DNA of 64,000 bases from Mucilaginibacter sp. MD40 (GCF_002288635.1 NZ_NRSW01000001.1:3553852-3617851); one strand, 5' to 3'. Shown: positions 34,860 through 44,383, counted from the stretch's first letter. Notes: a model not told the origin generated them from the sequence alone. Numbers and translations: made by a program.

Positions 34860-36080
34860 CTATTTAAATCTGATAGCTTTAACCGGCGTAATGCGGGTTA
34901 CCAGCATTGATGGTACAATAAGTACCAGTAAACAAACAATCAGCGTACCGGCATTGAGCAGTATCACATCCATTACTTCCAGCTTAATAGGTACAAAGCT
35001 CATGTAATAGGATGCCTGGTTAAGCTTAAAAAAATGCGTGTAATGCTGAAACAAGCCCAGGCCCAAACCCAAAGCATTACCCAGCAATAACCCCAAACCT
35101 ATGAGATATGCGGCGTTGTATAAAAACACTTTCTGGATAAGCCAGTTACCCGCACCCATGGCCTTTAACATGCCGATCATAGAAGTACGCTCCAATATCA
35201 TAATAAGCAAGGCCGATATCATGTTTATGACCGCTACGGCAATCATCAAAACCAGCATCACCACAATGTTAACATCCAGCATGTTCAACCACTCAAAAAT
35301 GGTGGGATAGTTATCTTGTAAGGTATATGATCTTAGAGTAATGGGTATATGGCTGTCTATCCCGTCGGCTGTTTGTGCCATGTCATCAAAGTTTTTAATG
35401 CGCACTTCATAGCCACCAATTTGCCCGTCGTTCCAGTCGTTAAGGCGCTGTACCAGGTTCAGGTCGCCTACAACAAACGTTTTATCCACTTCCTCCACGC
35501 CAACATCAAAAATCCCGGTGATCTTTAATTTTCGCTTGCGGATGGGCTCCTGTACAAAATACATCCACAAGTCGTCGCCTGCTTTTAGCTTAAGGCGATT
35601 AGCCGTAACCTGCGATATCATGATCTGCCGCATCGCTTCTGCCGAGTCGCGAAAATCAATGACCTTACCCTGCACCAGCGCCGATTGTAAAAAGCTCCAG
35701 TTATAATTTTTATCTACACCCTTTAAAATTACACCCTCAATTTCGCTATTGGCTTTAATGATACCAGGTTTTGTAGCATAAGGGTGTACATCTGTAACAC
35801 CGCCGGTAGCTTTAATACCTTTTACATACTGCACGCTATCAATAAATGCCGAGCGCTCGTAAGAAACATTGTTATCCGTTTTAACTACCTGTATATCGCC
35901 GGTGAAACCTCTTACCTTTTCACGTATCTCCTGTTTAAATCCCCTTATCACCGCTACAGAAAGTATCATTACGCCAAGCCCCAGCATAATGCCTGCTATG
36001 GCAATGCGCACAATAAGTTTGGAAAAAGTACGCTTACTTTTAAACGTGATACGACTTGATATAAAACCGGCGAAATTCAA
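34860..36080 (-). CDS. LolCE/FtsX-family ABC transporter permease
   Basis: The 406-residue membrane protein has an N-terminal helix (about residues 22-45), a large periplasmic domain (about 50-265), then three C-terminal helices with the FtsX core (VLMIAVAVINMISALLIMILERTSMIGMLKAMGAG). It is like LolC/LolE, which extract lipoproteins for transfer to the outer membrane. No ATPase (LolD) is adjacent. The start is a TTG at 36080; the family-typical N-terminus (MNFAGFISSRITFKSKRTFS) begins exactly there and no ATG is nearby. Confidence 0.87.
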   Translation of the reverse strand: MNFAGFISSRITFKSKRTFSKLIVRIAIAGIMLGLGVMILSVAVIRGFKQEIREKVRGFTGDIQVVKTDNNVSYERSAFIDSVQYVKGIKATGGVTDVHPYATKPGIIKANSEIEGVILKGVDKNYNWSFLQSALVQGKVIDFRDSAEAMRQIMISQVTANRLKLKAGDDLWMYFVQEPIRKRKLKITGIFDVGVEEVDKTFVVGDLNLVQRLNDWNDGQIGGYEVRIKNFDDMAQTADGIDSHIPITLRSYTLQDNYPTIFEWLNMLDVNIVVMLVLMIAVAVINMISALLIMILERTSMIGMLKAMGAGNWLIQKVFLYNAAYLIGLGLLLGNALGLGLGLFQHYTHFFKLNQASYYMSFVPIKLEVMDVILLNAGTLIVCLLVLIVPSMLVTRITPVKAIRFK

Positions 36081-36163
36081 TACAGAAATGTTTTTTACCT
36101 TCGCAAAGATGCGTTTTTACCCTTAAACATAGTGCCACAAAATTTGCTAAATTACCGCCACCT

Positions 36164-37411
36164 ATGAAAAGTATACAACCATACACCCTATTGTTAGCCA
36201 TTAGCCTGCTGTTATACAGTTGCGACGATTTTGCCCAGGCCAATAAAAAAATTACTAACCAGGGTAAAAACCCGGCAACCACGCAAAAAACCGCTTCGCG
36301 GATTACTCCTGCTGCTGACCGTACCGAATTATACCTGCCTTACCTTAAGGGCCGTAAAGTGGGAATGCTTATCAACCAGACATCTATTATTGGCGATCAT
36401 AAAAAACCACTTGTTGATAGTTTGCTTAAACTGGGTGTAGATGTGAAAAAGATATACGGCCCCGAGCATGGATTCAGGGGCAATGCCAGCAATGGCGCTA
36501 CAGTAGGCAACTCACGCGACGCGTTAACCGGGCTGCCCGTTATTTCCCTTTATGGCAAGCACTACAAACCTACTAAAGAAGACCTGAGCGGCATCGATCT
36601 CATGATCTTCGACGTGCAGGATGTGGGCACTCGGTTTTACACTTATATCTCAACCCTGCACTATTTGATGGAGGCCTGCGCCGAAAATGATATTGAACTG
36701 ATGGTACTTGACCGACCCAACCCGAACGGAATGTATGTTGACGGGCCCATATTAGATACCACCCGTTTCCGCTCTTTTGTGGGCATGCACCCTATACCCG
36801 TTTTGCACGGCATGACCATTGCCGAATACGCTCAAATGATCAACGGCGAAGGGTGGTTAAAAAACAAGGTGAAGTGTAAACTAAAAATTGTTAAGGTGGC
36901 TAACTATAACCGCGATATGGATTACGTACTGCCGGTTAACCCATCACCTAATCTTAATACGCCACAATCCATAGTGCTTTACCCGCATATCTGCTTTTTT
37001 GAGGGCACCAAACTTAGCCTGGGAAGGGGCACCCTGTTTCCTTTCCAGATAGTGGGCAGCCCGTTACTAAAAGATAAATACGCATTTTCGTTTAAACCGT
37101 TGAGTATGCCGGGAATGAGCGAAAATCCGCCACTTAAAGATACCGTTTGTTTCGGTATCGACCTTAAAAATTACAATATGCAAACCATCCGCAAAAGCGG
37201 AAAACTTAACTTGGCATGGTTAATAGACATGTACAGGATATATCCTGATAAGGCGCATTTTTTTATAGGTTATTTTAACAGACTGGCCGGTACTGATGTA
37301 TTGCAGAAACAAATTATTGCCGGAACAAGCGAGGCGGAGATACACAAGAGCTGGGAGCCGGGTTTAGAAAAATTCAGGGCTATGCGCGCTAAATATTTAT
37401 TGTACAACTAA
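36164..37411 (+). CDS. namZ: exo-beta-N-acetylmuramidase NamZ (DUF1343, GH171)
   Basis: The 415-residue lipoprotein (signal with LLLYSC lipobox) matches DUF1343. Conserved blocks are GMLINQTSII, YGPEHGFRGNASNGA, DLMIFDVQDVGTRFYTYISTL, MVLDRPNPNG and FEGTKLSLGRGT. DUF1343 proteins are now known as NamZ, which release MurNAc from the non-reducing ends of peptidoglycan fragments for cell-wall recycling. It is divergent from the LolCE-type permease and 28 bases upstream of fmt. Confidence 0.88.
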   Translation: MKSIQPYTLLLAISLLLYSCDDFAQANKKITNQGKNPATTQKTASRITPAADRTELYLPYLKGRKVGMLINQTSIIGDHKKPLVDSLLKLGVDVKKIYGPEHGFRGNASNGATVGNSRDALTGLPVISLYGKHYKPTKEDLSGIDLMIFDVQDVGTRFYTYISTLHYLMEACAENDIELMVLDRPNPNGMYVDGPILDTTRFRSFVGMHPIPVLHGMTIAEYAQMINGEGWLKNKVKCKLKIVKVANYNRDMDYVLPVNPSPNLNTPQSIVLYPHICFFEGTKLSLGRGTLFPFQIVGSPLLKDKYAFSFKPLSMPGMSENPPLKDTVCFGIDLKNYNMQTIRKSGKLNLAWLIDMYRIYPDKAHFFIGYFNRLAGTDVLQKQIIAGTSEAEIHKSWEPGLEKFRAMRAKYLLYN

Positions 37412-37439
37412 CCTGTGTTTAATATTAAGTTTTTATACG

Positions 37440-38357
37440 ATGAGAATAGTTTTTATGGGCACGCCTGCCTTTGCCGTAGCCTCGTTAGACGCGCTGATAA
37501 CTGCCGGATGTGACATAGTTGGCGTGGTAACCGCGCCTGATAAGCCGGCTGGCCGTGGAAAAAAGTTGAGCGAATCGGCAGTGAAGCAATATGCCGTAGC
37601 TAACGGCCTTAAATTGCTGCAGCCCGTAAAATTGAAAGACCCTGAATTTATTGCCAGCCTGAAAGCTTTAAAGGCCGACCTGCAAGTGGTTGTAGCTTTC
37701 CGCATGCTGCCCGAAGTAGTTTGGAATATGCCGCCTAAAGGTACTATTAACTTACATGCTTCGCTATTGCCGCAATACCGCGGTGCGGCACCTATCAACT
37801 GGGCCATTATCAACGGCGAAAAAGAAACAGGCGTTACTACCTTTTTCCTGAAACATGAAATTGATACCGGGGATATCCTGTTTACTGAAAAGGTTACCCT
37901 TACCGGTACTGAAACAGCGGGTGAGCTGCATGACCGCCTCATGCAGAAGGGCGCCGGCTTACTGGTAAAAACCGTAAAAGGAGTTGAGGGTGGCAAATAC
38001 AACGAGCATCCGCAGGAACAACTGGCCGAAGGTGTCGAACTTAAACACGCCCCCAAAATATTTAAGGAGGATTGCCTGATAGATTTTAACCAACCGGTTG
38101 AACAAGTATATAACCTCATACGCGGACTTAGCCCCTCACCCGCGGCATTTACCATGCTTAATGATAAAGTACTTAAAATATACAATGCCACTTATGAACC
38201 CGGAGAAACCGGTATATCAGCAGGGGGCTTTGTTACCAACCACAAAACACACCTGAAATTTGCCGCACGGGATGGATTCATCTGCGTTACCGACCTTCAA
38301 CTGGAAGGTAAAAAACGTATGGGTATAGAGGAGTTTTTACGCGGAGTAAGGCTTTAA
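37440..38357 (+). CDS. fmt: methionyl-tRNA formyltransferase
   Basis: The 305-residue enzyme formylates initiator Met-tRNA using 10-formyl-tetrahydrofolate. Signatures are IVFMGTPAFAVASLDAL at the N-terminus and HASLLPQYRGAAPINWAIINGE, with the folate-binding SLLPxYRGAAP. The GVTTFFLKHEIDTGDIL block includes the catalytic His/Asp region, and an OB-like C-terminal domain follows. Length is normal. It lies 28 bases after namZ. Confidence 0.96.
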   Translation: MRIVFMGTPAFAVASLDALITAGCDIVGVVTAPDKPAGRGKKLSESAVKQYAVANGLKLLQPVKLKDPEFIASLKALKADLQVVVAFRMLPEVVWNMPPKGTINLHASLLPQYRGAAPINWAIINGEKETGVTTFFLKHEIDTGDILFTEKVTLTGTETAGELHDRLMQKGAGLLVKTVKGVEGGKYNEHPQEQLAEGVELKHAPKIFKEDCLIDFNQPVEQVYNLIRGLSPSPAAFTMLNDKVLKIYNATYEPGETGISAGGFVTNHKTHLKFAARDGFICVTDLQLEGKKRMGIEEFLRGVRL

Positions 38358-38380
38358 CTTAATACGGTACCATAAACAAT

Positions 38381-38406
38381 AAAGGCTGCTTTAACGGGCA
38401 GCCTTT
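38381..38406. terminator. bidirectional intrinsic terminator
   Basis: AAAGGCTGC (38381-38389) pairs with GCAGCCTTT (38398-38406). It lies between the convergent fmt and coiled-coil protein genes. Confidence 0.78.
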
Positions 38407-38411
38407 AATGT

Positions 38412-38855
38412 TTAATCCATCACATATTCAAAGCGGTTGTTATCGTGATTGCGCTCGCGGCGCAGTTTGTTCTCTTTAGATAATTTGAGCAGTATGCCTG
38501 AAAGTTCGGAGGTTTTAAAGTCTGAATTGAATTTTTCCCTGCAATAGTCGGCTATGGCCGAAATAGTGTGAGGTGTTTTAAAAAAATCGCTGCTAAGCAA
38601 TTGATTCAGCACTTTGGTAGCACCCGGTTTTTTACGCCCGGCATCCCGGCTTTCATTTGCCTGGGTGTCGGCCTCGATCTTGCCGGCTCGCTTATTCACG
38701 TTTTCTTTTGCTTCCGGTTCCGACTTTTCCGAATCTATGATCTCATCAAGAAGCCGCTCTACTACCTTCACCTGTACCGCCTCAGACTGGAAAGCGTTCA
38801 CTACTTCCGCAAGCTCTGTTAATTGCTTCTTTAATTTTTCAATATGCCTGTTCAT
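38412..38855 (-). CDS. coiled-coil plus winged-helix-like protein, unknown
   Basis: The 147-residue protein has an N-terminal heptad-like helix (MNRHIEKLKKQLTELAEVVN) and a charged linker rich in Glu/Lys/Ala (about residues 40-75). The C-terminal ~60 residues look like a winged helix (TISAIADYCREKFNSDFKTS, SELSGILLKLSKENKLRRER). No cysteine cluster or catalytic motif. The gene stands alone. It could be a small DNA-binding or adaptor protein; no family is recognised with confidence. Confidence 0.7.
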   Translation of the reverse strand: MNRHIEKLKKQLTELAEVVNAFQSEAVQVKVVERLLDEIIDSEKSEPEAKENVNKRAGKIEADTQANESRDAGRKKPGATKVLNQLLSSDFFKTPHTISAIADYCREKFNSDFKTSELSGILLKLSKENKLRRERNHDNNRFEYVMD

Positions 38856-38979
38856 CTCGTATAATGTGCTTCTGTTCAGTGTTTATCTATATACGCTGCT
38901 AAAGCTTAATTAATAACAGTTATTATTAAATATATTACTATAACGATATTACACGATTATAGTACTTAATAAACCAAAA

Positions 38980-39009
38980 AAGCGCCTTTTTGATTAAAAA
39001 AAGGCGCTT
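38980..39009 (-). terminator. intrinsic terminator of the lysine transaminase gene
   Basis: AAGCGCCTTTTT (38980-38991) pairs with AAAAAGGCGCTT (ending 39009). On the minus strand the stem is followed by TTTTTTGG. It lies 22 bases past the stop at 39032. Confidence 0.8.
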
Positions 39010-39031
39010 GTAGCAATATTATTACAGAAAA

Positions 39032-40363
39032 TTATAATTGCGGCAATATCGCTTCCATTACATCCAATCCCTCATCAATATGGGCCTTTTGAATTACCAG
39101 CGCCGGCCTGAAACGGATAGTACGTTCGCCGCAGCCCAAAAACATAATGTTATGTTGCAGGCCCATATCCATAAAGGTATTACGGGTTTGCGTATCAGGG
39201 AAATCAAATGCGGTTAACAAGCCCTTACCCCGCACATTGCTCACGATATTGTTTTTGGTTGCGATCGCTTTTAAACGGTTTTGCAGATGCTCACCCGTTT
39301 CGGCAGCCTGTTGGCAAAGGTTATCTTCTTCCATGATCTCCATGATCTTTGATGACCGTACCATATCCACCAGGCTACCACCCCAGGTAGAGTTAATGCG
39401 CGATGAAACATTAAATACGTTATGCTCAATTTCGTCAATACGTTTGCCTGCCAGCACACCGCAAACCTGCATTTTTTTCCCAAAAGCGATCATGTCCGGG
39501 CGGGCTTTTTCGCCAAAGTGCTGGTGCAGCCAGAATTTACCGCTAAGGCCTACCCCGGTTTGCACTTCATCGTATATCAGCATAGCCTCGTTCTCATCGG
39601 CCAGTATGCGCAACTGCTCTAAAAACTCCTGGCGTACATGCTTGTCGCCCCCTTCAGAAAGTACCGGCTCAATAATAATGGCGCATATATCATCCTTGTT
39701 ATCGGCGAAAGCTTGTTTTATTTGCACTACAGAACGGTTTTCCCTTTCGATAAGATCCTGCAGCTTATCATCCGTAAGCGGGAAATGTATTTCGGGTAAT
39801 GATACGCGCGGCCAGTCAAACTTGGCAAACCATTTGGTTTTAACAGGCTGCGTATTGGTTAAACTAAGCGTGTAACCCGAGCGGCCATGAAAAGCATGCT
39901 CAAAATGCAGCACTTTATGTCCCTTCTCGGTAGTGTAGCCTTTGGCAAAGTTCTTTTGTACCTTCCAGTCCATAGCTGCCTTCAGCGCGTTCTCTATAGC
40001 CAGCGAACCGCCCGAGATAAAAAAAGCGTGCGGCAGGTAATCGGGTATGCCTACACGGCTAAAGGTATCAACAAACTGGGCGTATTGCTCGGTATAAATA
40101 TCCGAGTTAGATGGGTTGGTTAAAGCCGCAAGCATCAGGTTTTTTTTAAAACCCTCATCGTTTAACATTTTAGGGTGGTTATAACCCAATGGTACCGATG
40201 CGAAACAGGTAAAAAAATCAAGCAGGGTACGGTTGTTCTTGGCATCGTAAATGTGTACCCCCCGGCTCTTTTCCATATCAAAGGTTAGGTCAAATCCATC
40301 GGCTAAAATATGCCTGCTCAGTGTATCATGAACAGTTTGCGGAGTTACATTTAATTGGTACAT
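39032..40363 (-). CDS. lat: L-lysine 6-transaminase
   Basis: The 443-residue class III aminotransferase transfers the epsilon-amino group of lysine to 2-oxoglutarate, giving alpha-aminoadipate semialdehyde. Typical LAT features are the opening VTPQTVHDTLSRHILADGFD, the MEKSRGVHIYDA block, YDEVQTGVGLSGKFW (Asp for the pyridine nitrogen), and the PLP lysine in MIAFGKKMQVCG. LAT enzymes are common in Bacteroidota for lysine breakdown. No piperideine-6-carboxylate dehydrogenase gene is adjacent. Upstream is a -7 box and an unusual hairpin. Confidence 0.93.
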   Translation of the reverse strand: MYQLNVTPQTVHDTLSRHILADGFDLTFDMEKSRGVHIYDAKNNRTLLDFFTCFASVPLGYNHPKMLNDEGFKKNLMLAALTNPSNSDIYTEQYAQFVDTFSRVGIPDYLPHAFFISGGSLAIENALKAAMDWKVQKNFAKGYTTEKGHKVLHFEHAFHGRSGYTLSLTNTQPVKTKWFAKFDWPRVSLPEIHFPLTDDKLQDLIERENRSVVQIKQAFADNKDDICAIIIEPVLSEGGDKHVRQEFLEQLRILADENEAMLIYDEVQTGVGLSGKFWLHQHFGEKARPDMIAFGKKMQVCGVLAGKRIDEIEHNVFNVSSRINSTWGGSLVDMVRSSKIMEIMEEDNLCQQAAETGEHLQNRLKAIATKNNIVSNVRGKGLLTAFDFPDTQTRNTFMDMGLQHNIMFLGCGERTIRFRPALVIQKAHIDEGLDVMEAILPQL

Positions 40364-40383
40364 AAAGGTATATCTGGTTTAAG

Positions 40384-40391
40384 CAAATATA
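40384..40391 (-). promoter_or_regulatory. -7 promoter box of lat
   Basis: TATATTTG on the minus strand matches TAnnTTTG and ends 20 bases before the ATG at 40363. Confidence 0.5.
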
Positions 40392-40398
40392 GCCAAAA

Positions 40399-40440
40399 GC
40401 CCTCAAAAACGGTAATTTTGCCGTTTTTGAACCAAAGGGC
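40399..40440. repeat. interrupted inverted repeat upstream of lat
   Basis: Outer arms GCCCT/AGGGC (40399-40403, 40436-40440) and inner 10-base arms TCAAAAACGG/CCGTTTTTGA (40403-40412, 40421-40430) form one long hairpin. It begins 7 bases upstream of the lat -7 box and lies downstream of the ACC deaminase-like gene, so it may be an operator or a terminator. Confidence 0.5.
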
Positions 40441-40554
40441 CTAAAAGTCACTTTAAATTAACTAAACCTATTTTTTGTACCGAACGCTTAAACAGTATGA
40501 GAATTTTTTTTTGAAAAAATATTAAAAATGCGGCTGGTTATTGAAGCATCCGGG

Positions 40555-41445
40555 TCACTTAAACTTATTCTGCATACCCAGTAAACCCCACATGCCGCCG
40601 GTGTGTATGGCCAATATCTTGCTGCCCGGCGCAAAGTGATCTTTAGCGGCAAGGTCATGCAACGCGTAAAGCATTTTCCCGGTGTATACAGGGTCAATCA
40701 GTACACCGGTATTGCTCACAAAATCTTTGATAAAAGCAATAAGGGCCGGAGTGGTTTTGGCATAACCACCAAAGTGGTAGTCGGTATGTAAATGGTAGGG
40801 CAAAGGTCTGCTCAGCATCCCATCAATATCGGCACGTAAAAAATCGCCGTTCTTTAACACGGGTATGCCGTTAAAAACGGTTTGCAATCCTTTCGAGGAA
40901 ATACCTTCAATAATCCCGGCGGCTGTAGTCCCTGTTCCACAGGCACAAAATATGTGATCATAGCTTTCCGGCAGTTCATCAACCAGTTCGGCAACGCCCT
41001 TTACCCCTTCGGCAGATGCGCCACCCTCATCAATAAAAAACGCCTGTTCGTCATTACCAAAATATTCGGCAAAAAGCGCTGGCTTATCGCGATAGCTTTC
41101 CCTATCCACAAACAACAATTGCATGCCGTGAAGCATGCACATAAAAAGCATCTGGTTATCAACAGCCTCGCCACGCACCATACCGGTGGCTTTAAAACCA
41201 AATTTAGCAGCCGCTGCCGCTGTAGCTATCAAGTGGTTGGAGTATGCCCCGCCGAAGGTTACCACGTGCGTTTTTCGATCGTTTGCAGCCCGCTGTAACA
41301 CATACTTTAACTTACGCCATTTATTGCCGGAGATCACCGGGTGTATGAGGTCGTCGCGCTTAATAGATACTGTTAAGCCCTTATCATCAAATATCTTGCT
41401 GCGGATAGGTTGTATCGGGCTAAAAATATCTAAATGCATATCCAT
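40555..41445 (-). CDS. D-cysteine desulfhydrase / ACC deaminase family PLP enzyme
   Basis: The 296-residue fold-type II PLP enzyme has the cofactor lysine in SGNKWRKLKYVL, a phosphate-binding loop GTGTTAAGI, and FGGAYSNHLIATAAAAA. These match the 1-aminocyclopropane-1-carboxylate deaminase/D-cysteine desulfhydrase group, whose members are hard to separate by sequence. D-cysteine desulfhydrase is the more common true activity in bacteria. The next ORF downstream (lat) is 191 bases away and has its own promoter. Confidence 0.88.
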   Translation of the reverse strand: MDMHLDIFSPIQPIRSKIFDDKGLTVSIKRDDLIHPVISGNKWRKLKYVLQRAANDRKTHVVTFGGAYSNHLIATAAAAAKFGFKATGMVRGEAVDNQMLFMCMLHGMQLLFVDRESYRDKPALFAEYFGNDEQAFFIDEGGASAEGVKGVAELVDELPESYDHIFCACGTGTTAAGIIEGISSKGLQTVFNGIPVLKNGDFLRADIDGMLSRPLPYHLHTDYHFGGYAKTTPALIAFIKDFVSNTGVLIDPVYTGKMLYALHDLAAKDHFAPGSKILAIHTGGMWGLLGMQNKFK

Positions 41446-41524
41446 GATTGAAGTGGCTTACCTTGCAGGAATGATAATACGGTGCCGTTTCAAAAATATC
41501 ATTATCACATCACACTATAAACAT

Positions 41525-41532
41525 TAATTTTG
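41525..41532 (+). promoter_or_regulatory. -7 promoter box TAATTTTG, four bases before the rluD start
   Basis: TAATTTTG ends at 41532 and is followed by CCGG and then the ATG at 41537, implying a leaderless transcript. Confidence 0.6.
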
Positions 41533-41536
41533 CCGG

Positions 41537-42574
41537 ATGGCTGATGATGCTAATTTAATAGAAAGCGACGAGCAGGACCTGTACGAACACCTGCGGGTAG
41601 TGGTTGACAAGGGCCAGTCGCTGCTGCGTATTGATAAATTTTTGATGCACCGTGTGGAGAACGCGTCGCGCAACCGCATACAAAACGCCATTGATGCCGG
41701 CAACGTGCTGGTGAATGACAAGATCATCAAAGCCAGCTATAAGGTAAAGCCGCAGGACGTTATATCCGTGGTGTTACCACGTCCTCCCCGTGATACTGAG
41801 GTTTATCCTGAAAACATCCCGCTGGAAATTGTTTATGAAGATGACGATGTGCTCATCGTAAATAAACCGGCAGGCATGGTGGTGCATCCGGGTTATAATA
41901 ACTATACCGGCACACTTGTTAACGCCCTGGTATACCATTTTCAGCAATTACCTACCCTGCCAGGTAATGACGGACGGCCGGGCCTGGTACACCGTATTGA
42001 TAAGGATACCAGCGGACTGCTACTCATCAGTAAAAACGAGCGCAGCATGAATTACCTGGCCAAACAGTTTTTTGACCATACCATAAACCGCCGCTACCTG
42101 GCCCTGGTTTGGGGCGATATTGAGCAGGATGGCACCGTGACCGGCTACATAGGCCGTAGCGTTGCCGACCGGCGTGTAATGAGTATTTATGACGACCCTG
42201 AAAAAGGCAAATGGGCGGTAACCCACTATAAGGTACTGGAACGCATGGGTTATGTTACCCTGATAGAGTGTAAACTGGAAACCGGCCGTACCCACCAGAT
42301 AAGGGCGCATATGAAACATATTGGGCACCCCCTGTTTAGCGATGCTACTTATGGCGGCGATAAAATATTAAAGGGTACTACTTTTAATAAGTACCGCCAG
42401 TTTGTGGAGAATTGTTTTGCCCTGATGCCACGGCAGGCCCTCCACGCGCAATCACTTGGTTTTTTACACCCTTCGCTTAAAAAGAATATTTACTTTGAAG
42501 CGCCGCTGCCCGCCGACTTTGAAGCCGTGCTGGAAAAATGGCGAAGATATACCCAGGCGGATAACGAAAGTTAA
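41537..42574 (+). CDS. rluD: RluA-family 23S rRNA pseudouridine synthase (RluD type)
   Basis: The 345-residue enzyme has an N-terminal S4 RNA-binding domain (about residues 30-95, RIDKFLMHRVENASRNRIQN). The catalytic domain follows, with HRIDKDTSGLLLIS (catalytic Asp), RYLALVWGDIE and the GRTHQIRAHM core. RluD modifies helix 69 of 23S rRNA. A -7 box ends four bases before the ATG. Confidence 0.92.
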   Translation: MADDANLIESDEQDLYEHLRVVVDKGQSLLRIDKFLMHRVENASRNRIQNAIDAGNVLVNDKIIKASYKVKPQDVISVVLPRPPRDTEVYPENIPLEIVYEDDDVLIVNKPAGMVVHPGYNNYTGTLVNALVYHFQQLPTLPGNDGRPGLVHRIDKDTSGLLLISKNERSMNYLAKQFFDHTINRRYLALVWGDIEQDGTVTGYIGRSVADRRVMSIYDDPEKGKWAVTHYKVLERMGYVTLIECKLETGRTHQIRAHMKHIGHPLFSDATYGGDKILKGTTFNKYRQFVENCFALMPRQALHAQSLGFLHPSLKKNIYFEAPLPADFEAVLEKWRRYTQADNES

Positions 42575-42708
42575 ATGGCATAAACAAAAACGTTGTACCA
42601 CCCGTTTCAAAAAGATAATTGCACGCCCCGATCAATAATTTTTTCTGTTAAAAAGTGTTCATATAAGATAATTTGTCCAATAGTTTATATACCATACACC
42701 GTTCACCA

Positions 42709-43542
42709 ATGCCTGCTTTTATAAATTTTAACGGAGAACTTTTGCCTGAGGACGATAAGTTGCTAACTATTGGCAACAGGGCGTTCAGGTATGGAGACGG
42801 GCTTTTTGAGAGTATGCGGCTGATGAAGGGTAAACTAAAGTTTCCCGAGCTACATGCCGAACGCCTGCAAAAAGGCATGAAAGCGTTAAAAATTGATGGC
42901 TACTCGCAAACCGACAGCTGGTTTTTAAAAGATAAGGTTGAAGAACTTGCCCGCCGTAACAAGTTGAAACATGGCCGGGTACGGCTTACGGTTTACCGTA
43001 ATGCCGAAGGCCTCTACACCCCATCACAAAACAAGATGGGGTATTGTATAGAAATAAGCCCGCTGGACGAGCCAAGATACTATCTTAATGAGAAGGGCCT
43101 GATCATGGATGTGTACAGCGAACTGAAAAAGCCGTTCAACTATCTGTCTAACATTAAAACCTGCAATTCGCTTATTTACGTAATGGCTGGCCTGTTTAAG
43201 CAGCAAAACCGGCTGGATGATATTTTTTTACTGAATGATAACAGCAACCTTTGCGAAGCCGGCAGCTCCAATATTTTTGTGTGGTACCAAAACCATTTGT
43301 ATACACCCGCATTAAGCGAGGGCTGCGTAGAGGGCGTAATGCGCCGGGTGGTGATACAACTGGCACGGGAAAATAACATACCGGTAACAGAAGCACAAAT
43401 TAACGCCGAAGTATTAAATGAAGCCGATGAGGTTTTCCTGACCAACGCCACCAAAGGCATACAATGGGTAATGGGCTATGGCGTAAAACGCTACTTTAAC
43501 CGCCTGAGCAAAGCACTCATGGATGAATTAAATAAATTATAA
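42709..43542 (+). CDS. class IV aminotransferase (PabC/IlvE-like)
   Basis: The 277-residue fold-type IV PLP enzyme starts MPAFINFNGELLPEDDKLLT and has NRAFRYGDGLFESMRL. A likely PLP lysine lies in YLSNIKTCNSLIYV, with downstream blocks NLCEAGSSNIFVW and FLTNATKGIQWVMGYG. This type includes 4-amino-4-deoxychorismate lyase (PabC) and branched-chain or D-amino-acid aminotransferases. A PabC role is plausible because PabB is encoded at 52170-53426, but the two genes are 9 kb apart. An upstream TTG (42673) is less likely than the ATG at 42709. Confidence 0.85.
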   Translation: MPAFINFNGELLPEDDKLLTIGNRAFRYGDGLFESMRLMKGKLKFPELHAERLQKGMKALKIDGYSQTDSWFLKDKVEELARRNKLKHGRVRLTVYRNAEGLYTPSQNKMGYCIEISPLDEPRYYLNEKGLIMDVYSELKKPFNYLSNIKTCNSLIYVMAGLFKQQNRLDDIFLLNDNSNLCEAGSSNIFVWYQNHLYTPALSEGCVEGVMRRVVIQLARENNIPVTEAQINAEVLNEADEVFLTNATKGIQWVMGYGVKRYFNRLSKALMDELNKL

Positions 43543-43577
43543 CTGAAAAAGCGTGCTTTACGCAGGCTTTTTCAGTT
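43541..43577. terminator. bidirectional intrinsic terminator
   Basis: Perfect 12-base arms AACTGAAAAAGC (43541-43552) and GCTTTTTCAGTT (43566-43577), with a secondary CGT/ACG pairing inside. It lies between the convergent aminotransferase and DUF3050 genes. Confidence 0.87.
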
Positions 43578-43588
43578 AAGTTTTTAGA

Positions 43589-44383
43589 TTATATCGTAGT
43601 CACCATTATTCCTTCCAATATCCCATCCCATAAATTAATGCGGGATTGCAGCGCCTGTTTTACGGCAATGGTAGCTTCGGCCCATTTGGTATCATCGGTG
43701 CCGCATAGTTCGGCGGTCATTTCGTAGGCCAGGTTAGAGTGGTGATCGCCGTCTACTTCAATATGGCGTTCCAGGTAGTACACAAATATGTCCAGCTTAC
43801 CGGCGGTCTGGCCGTTCAGCTTTTTTACGATGCTGGTGAAGATACCGGGAATAAGATCCTCACGGCCAAAGGTGAATACAGCGGCCTGCAAATGTGTTTT
43901 ACCGCTTTCAATTACTTCAAAGGTATGCTTTACAAACTCACGTGCCGAACCGGGAATACTTGCTATCTTTAACGCTTTATAAATGTCATCCTGCACGCCT
44001 AACTCGGCAAACAAATCCACAATGGCCGCCGCGCTGCAGCCGGCCTGGTTCATGGCTTGTAAATAGAGCTCAAAGTGGCTGGTTCGGTTACCGCGTTCGT
44101 CCACATCACTTTCCTCACCAGTTACTATCTCATTAATGAGGTAACGGGTATTGGCATTACCCACAGGCATCCACGGTAATGTAGTACAGGTAAGGTTTTG
44201 TTGCAGCACTTTAAGTAACGACATAAAATCCCATACGGCGAAAACATGGTGCTGCATAAAAAGGTGCAACTCGTCAAGGCTGTTTACATGATCATACAAT
44301 GGGTGGTTGATCAATTGCTGGCGTAACGGATCTATCTCCTGCTTCAATTGCGCAATGCGCTCATTCTGTTCGGGCTTCATCAT
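43589..44383 (-). CDS. DUF3050 protein, heme-oxygenase-like diiron-oxidase-type fold
   Basis: The 264-residue all-helical protein of DUF3050 shows a HxxxDxxH motif in [11 protein letters not shown], like the third metal-binding helix of heme-oxygenase-like diiron oxidases. It also has [12 protein letters not shown] and [11 protein letters not shown], which could provide Glu and His ligands, plus [16 protein letters not shown] near the N-terminus. It may be a small-molecule oxidase, but no reaction is known. The start at 44383 ([12 protein letters not shown]) is chosen over an upstream frame start at 44467 that lacks conserved sequence. It is divergent from the CREST-like gene. Confidence 0.78.
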   Translation of the reverse strand: MMKPEQNERIAQLKQEIDPLRQQLINHPLYDHVNSLDELHLFMQHHVFAVWDFMSLLKVLQQNLTCTTLPWMPVGNANTRYLINEIVTGEESDVDERGNRTSHFELYLQAMNQAGCSAAAIVDLFAELGVQDDIYKALKIASIPGSAREFVKHTFEVIESGKTHLQAAVFTFGREDLIPGIFTSIVKKLNGQTAGKLDIFVYYLERHIEVDGDHHSNLAYEMTAELCGTDDTKWAEATIAVKQALQSRINLWDGILEGIMVTTI

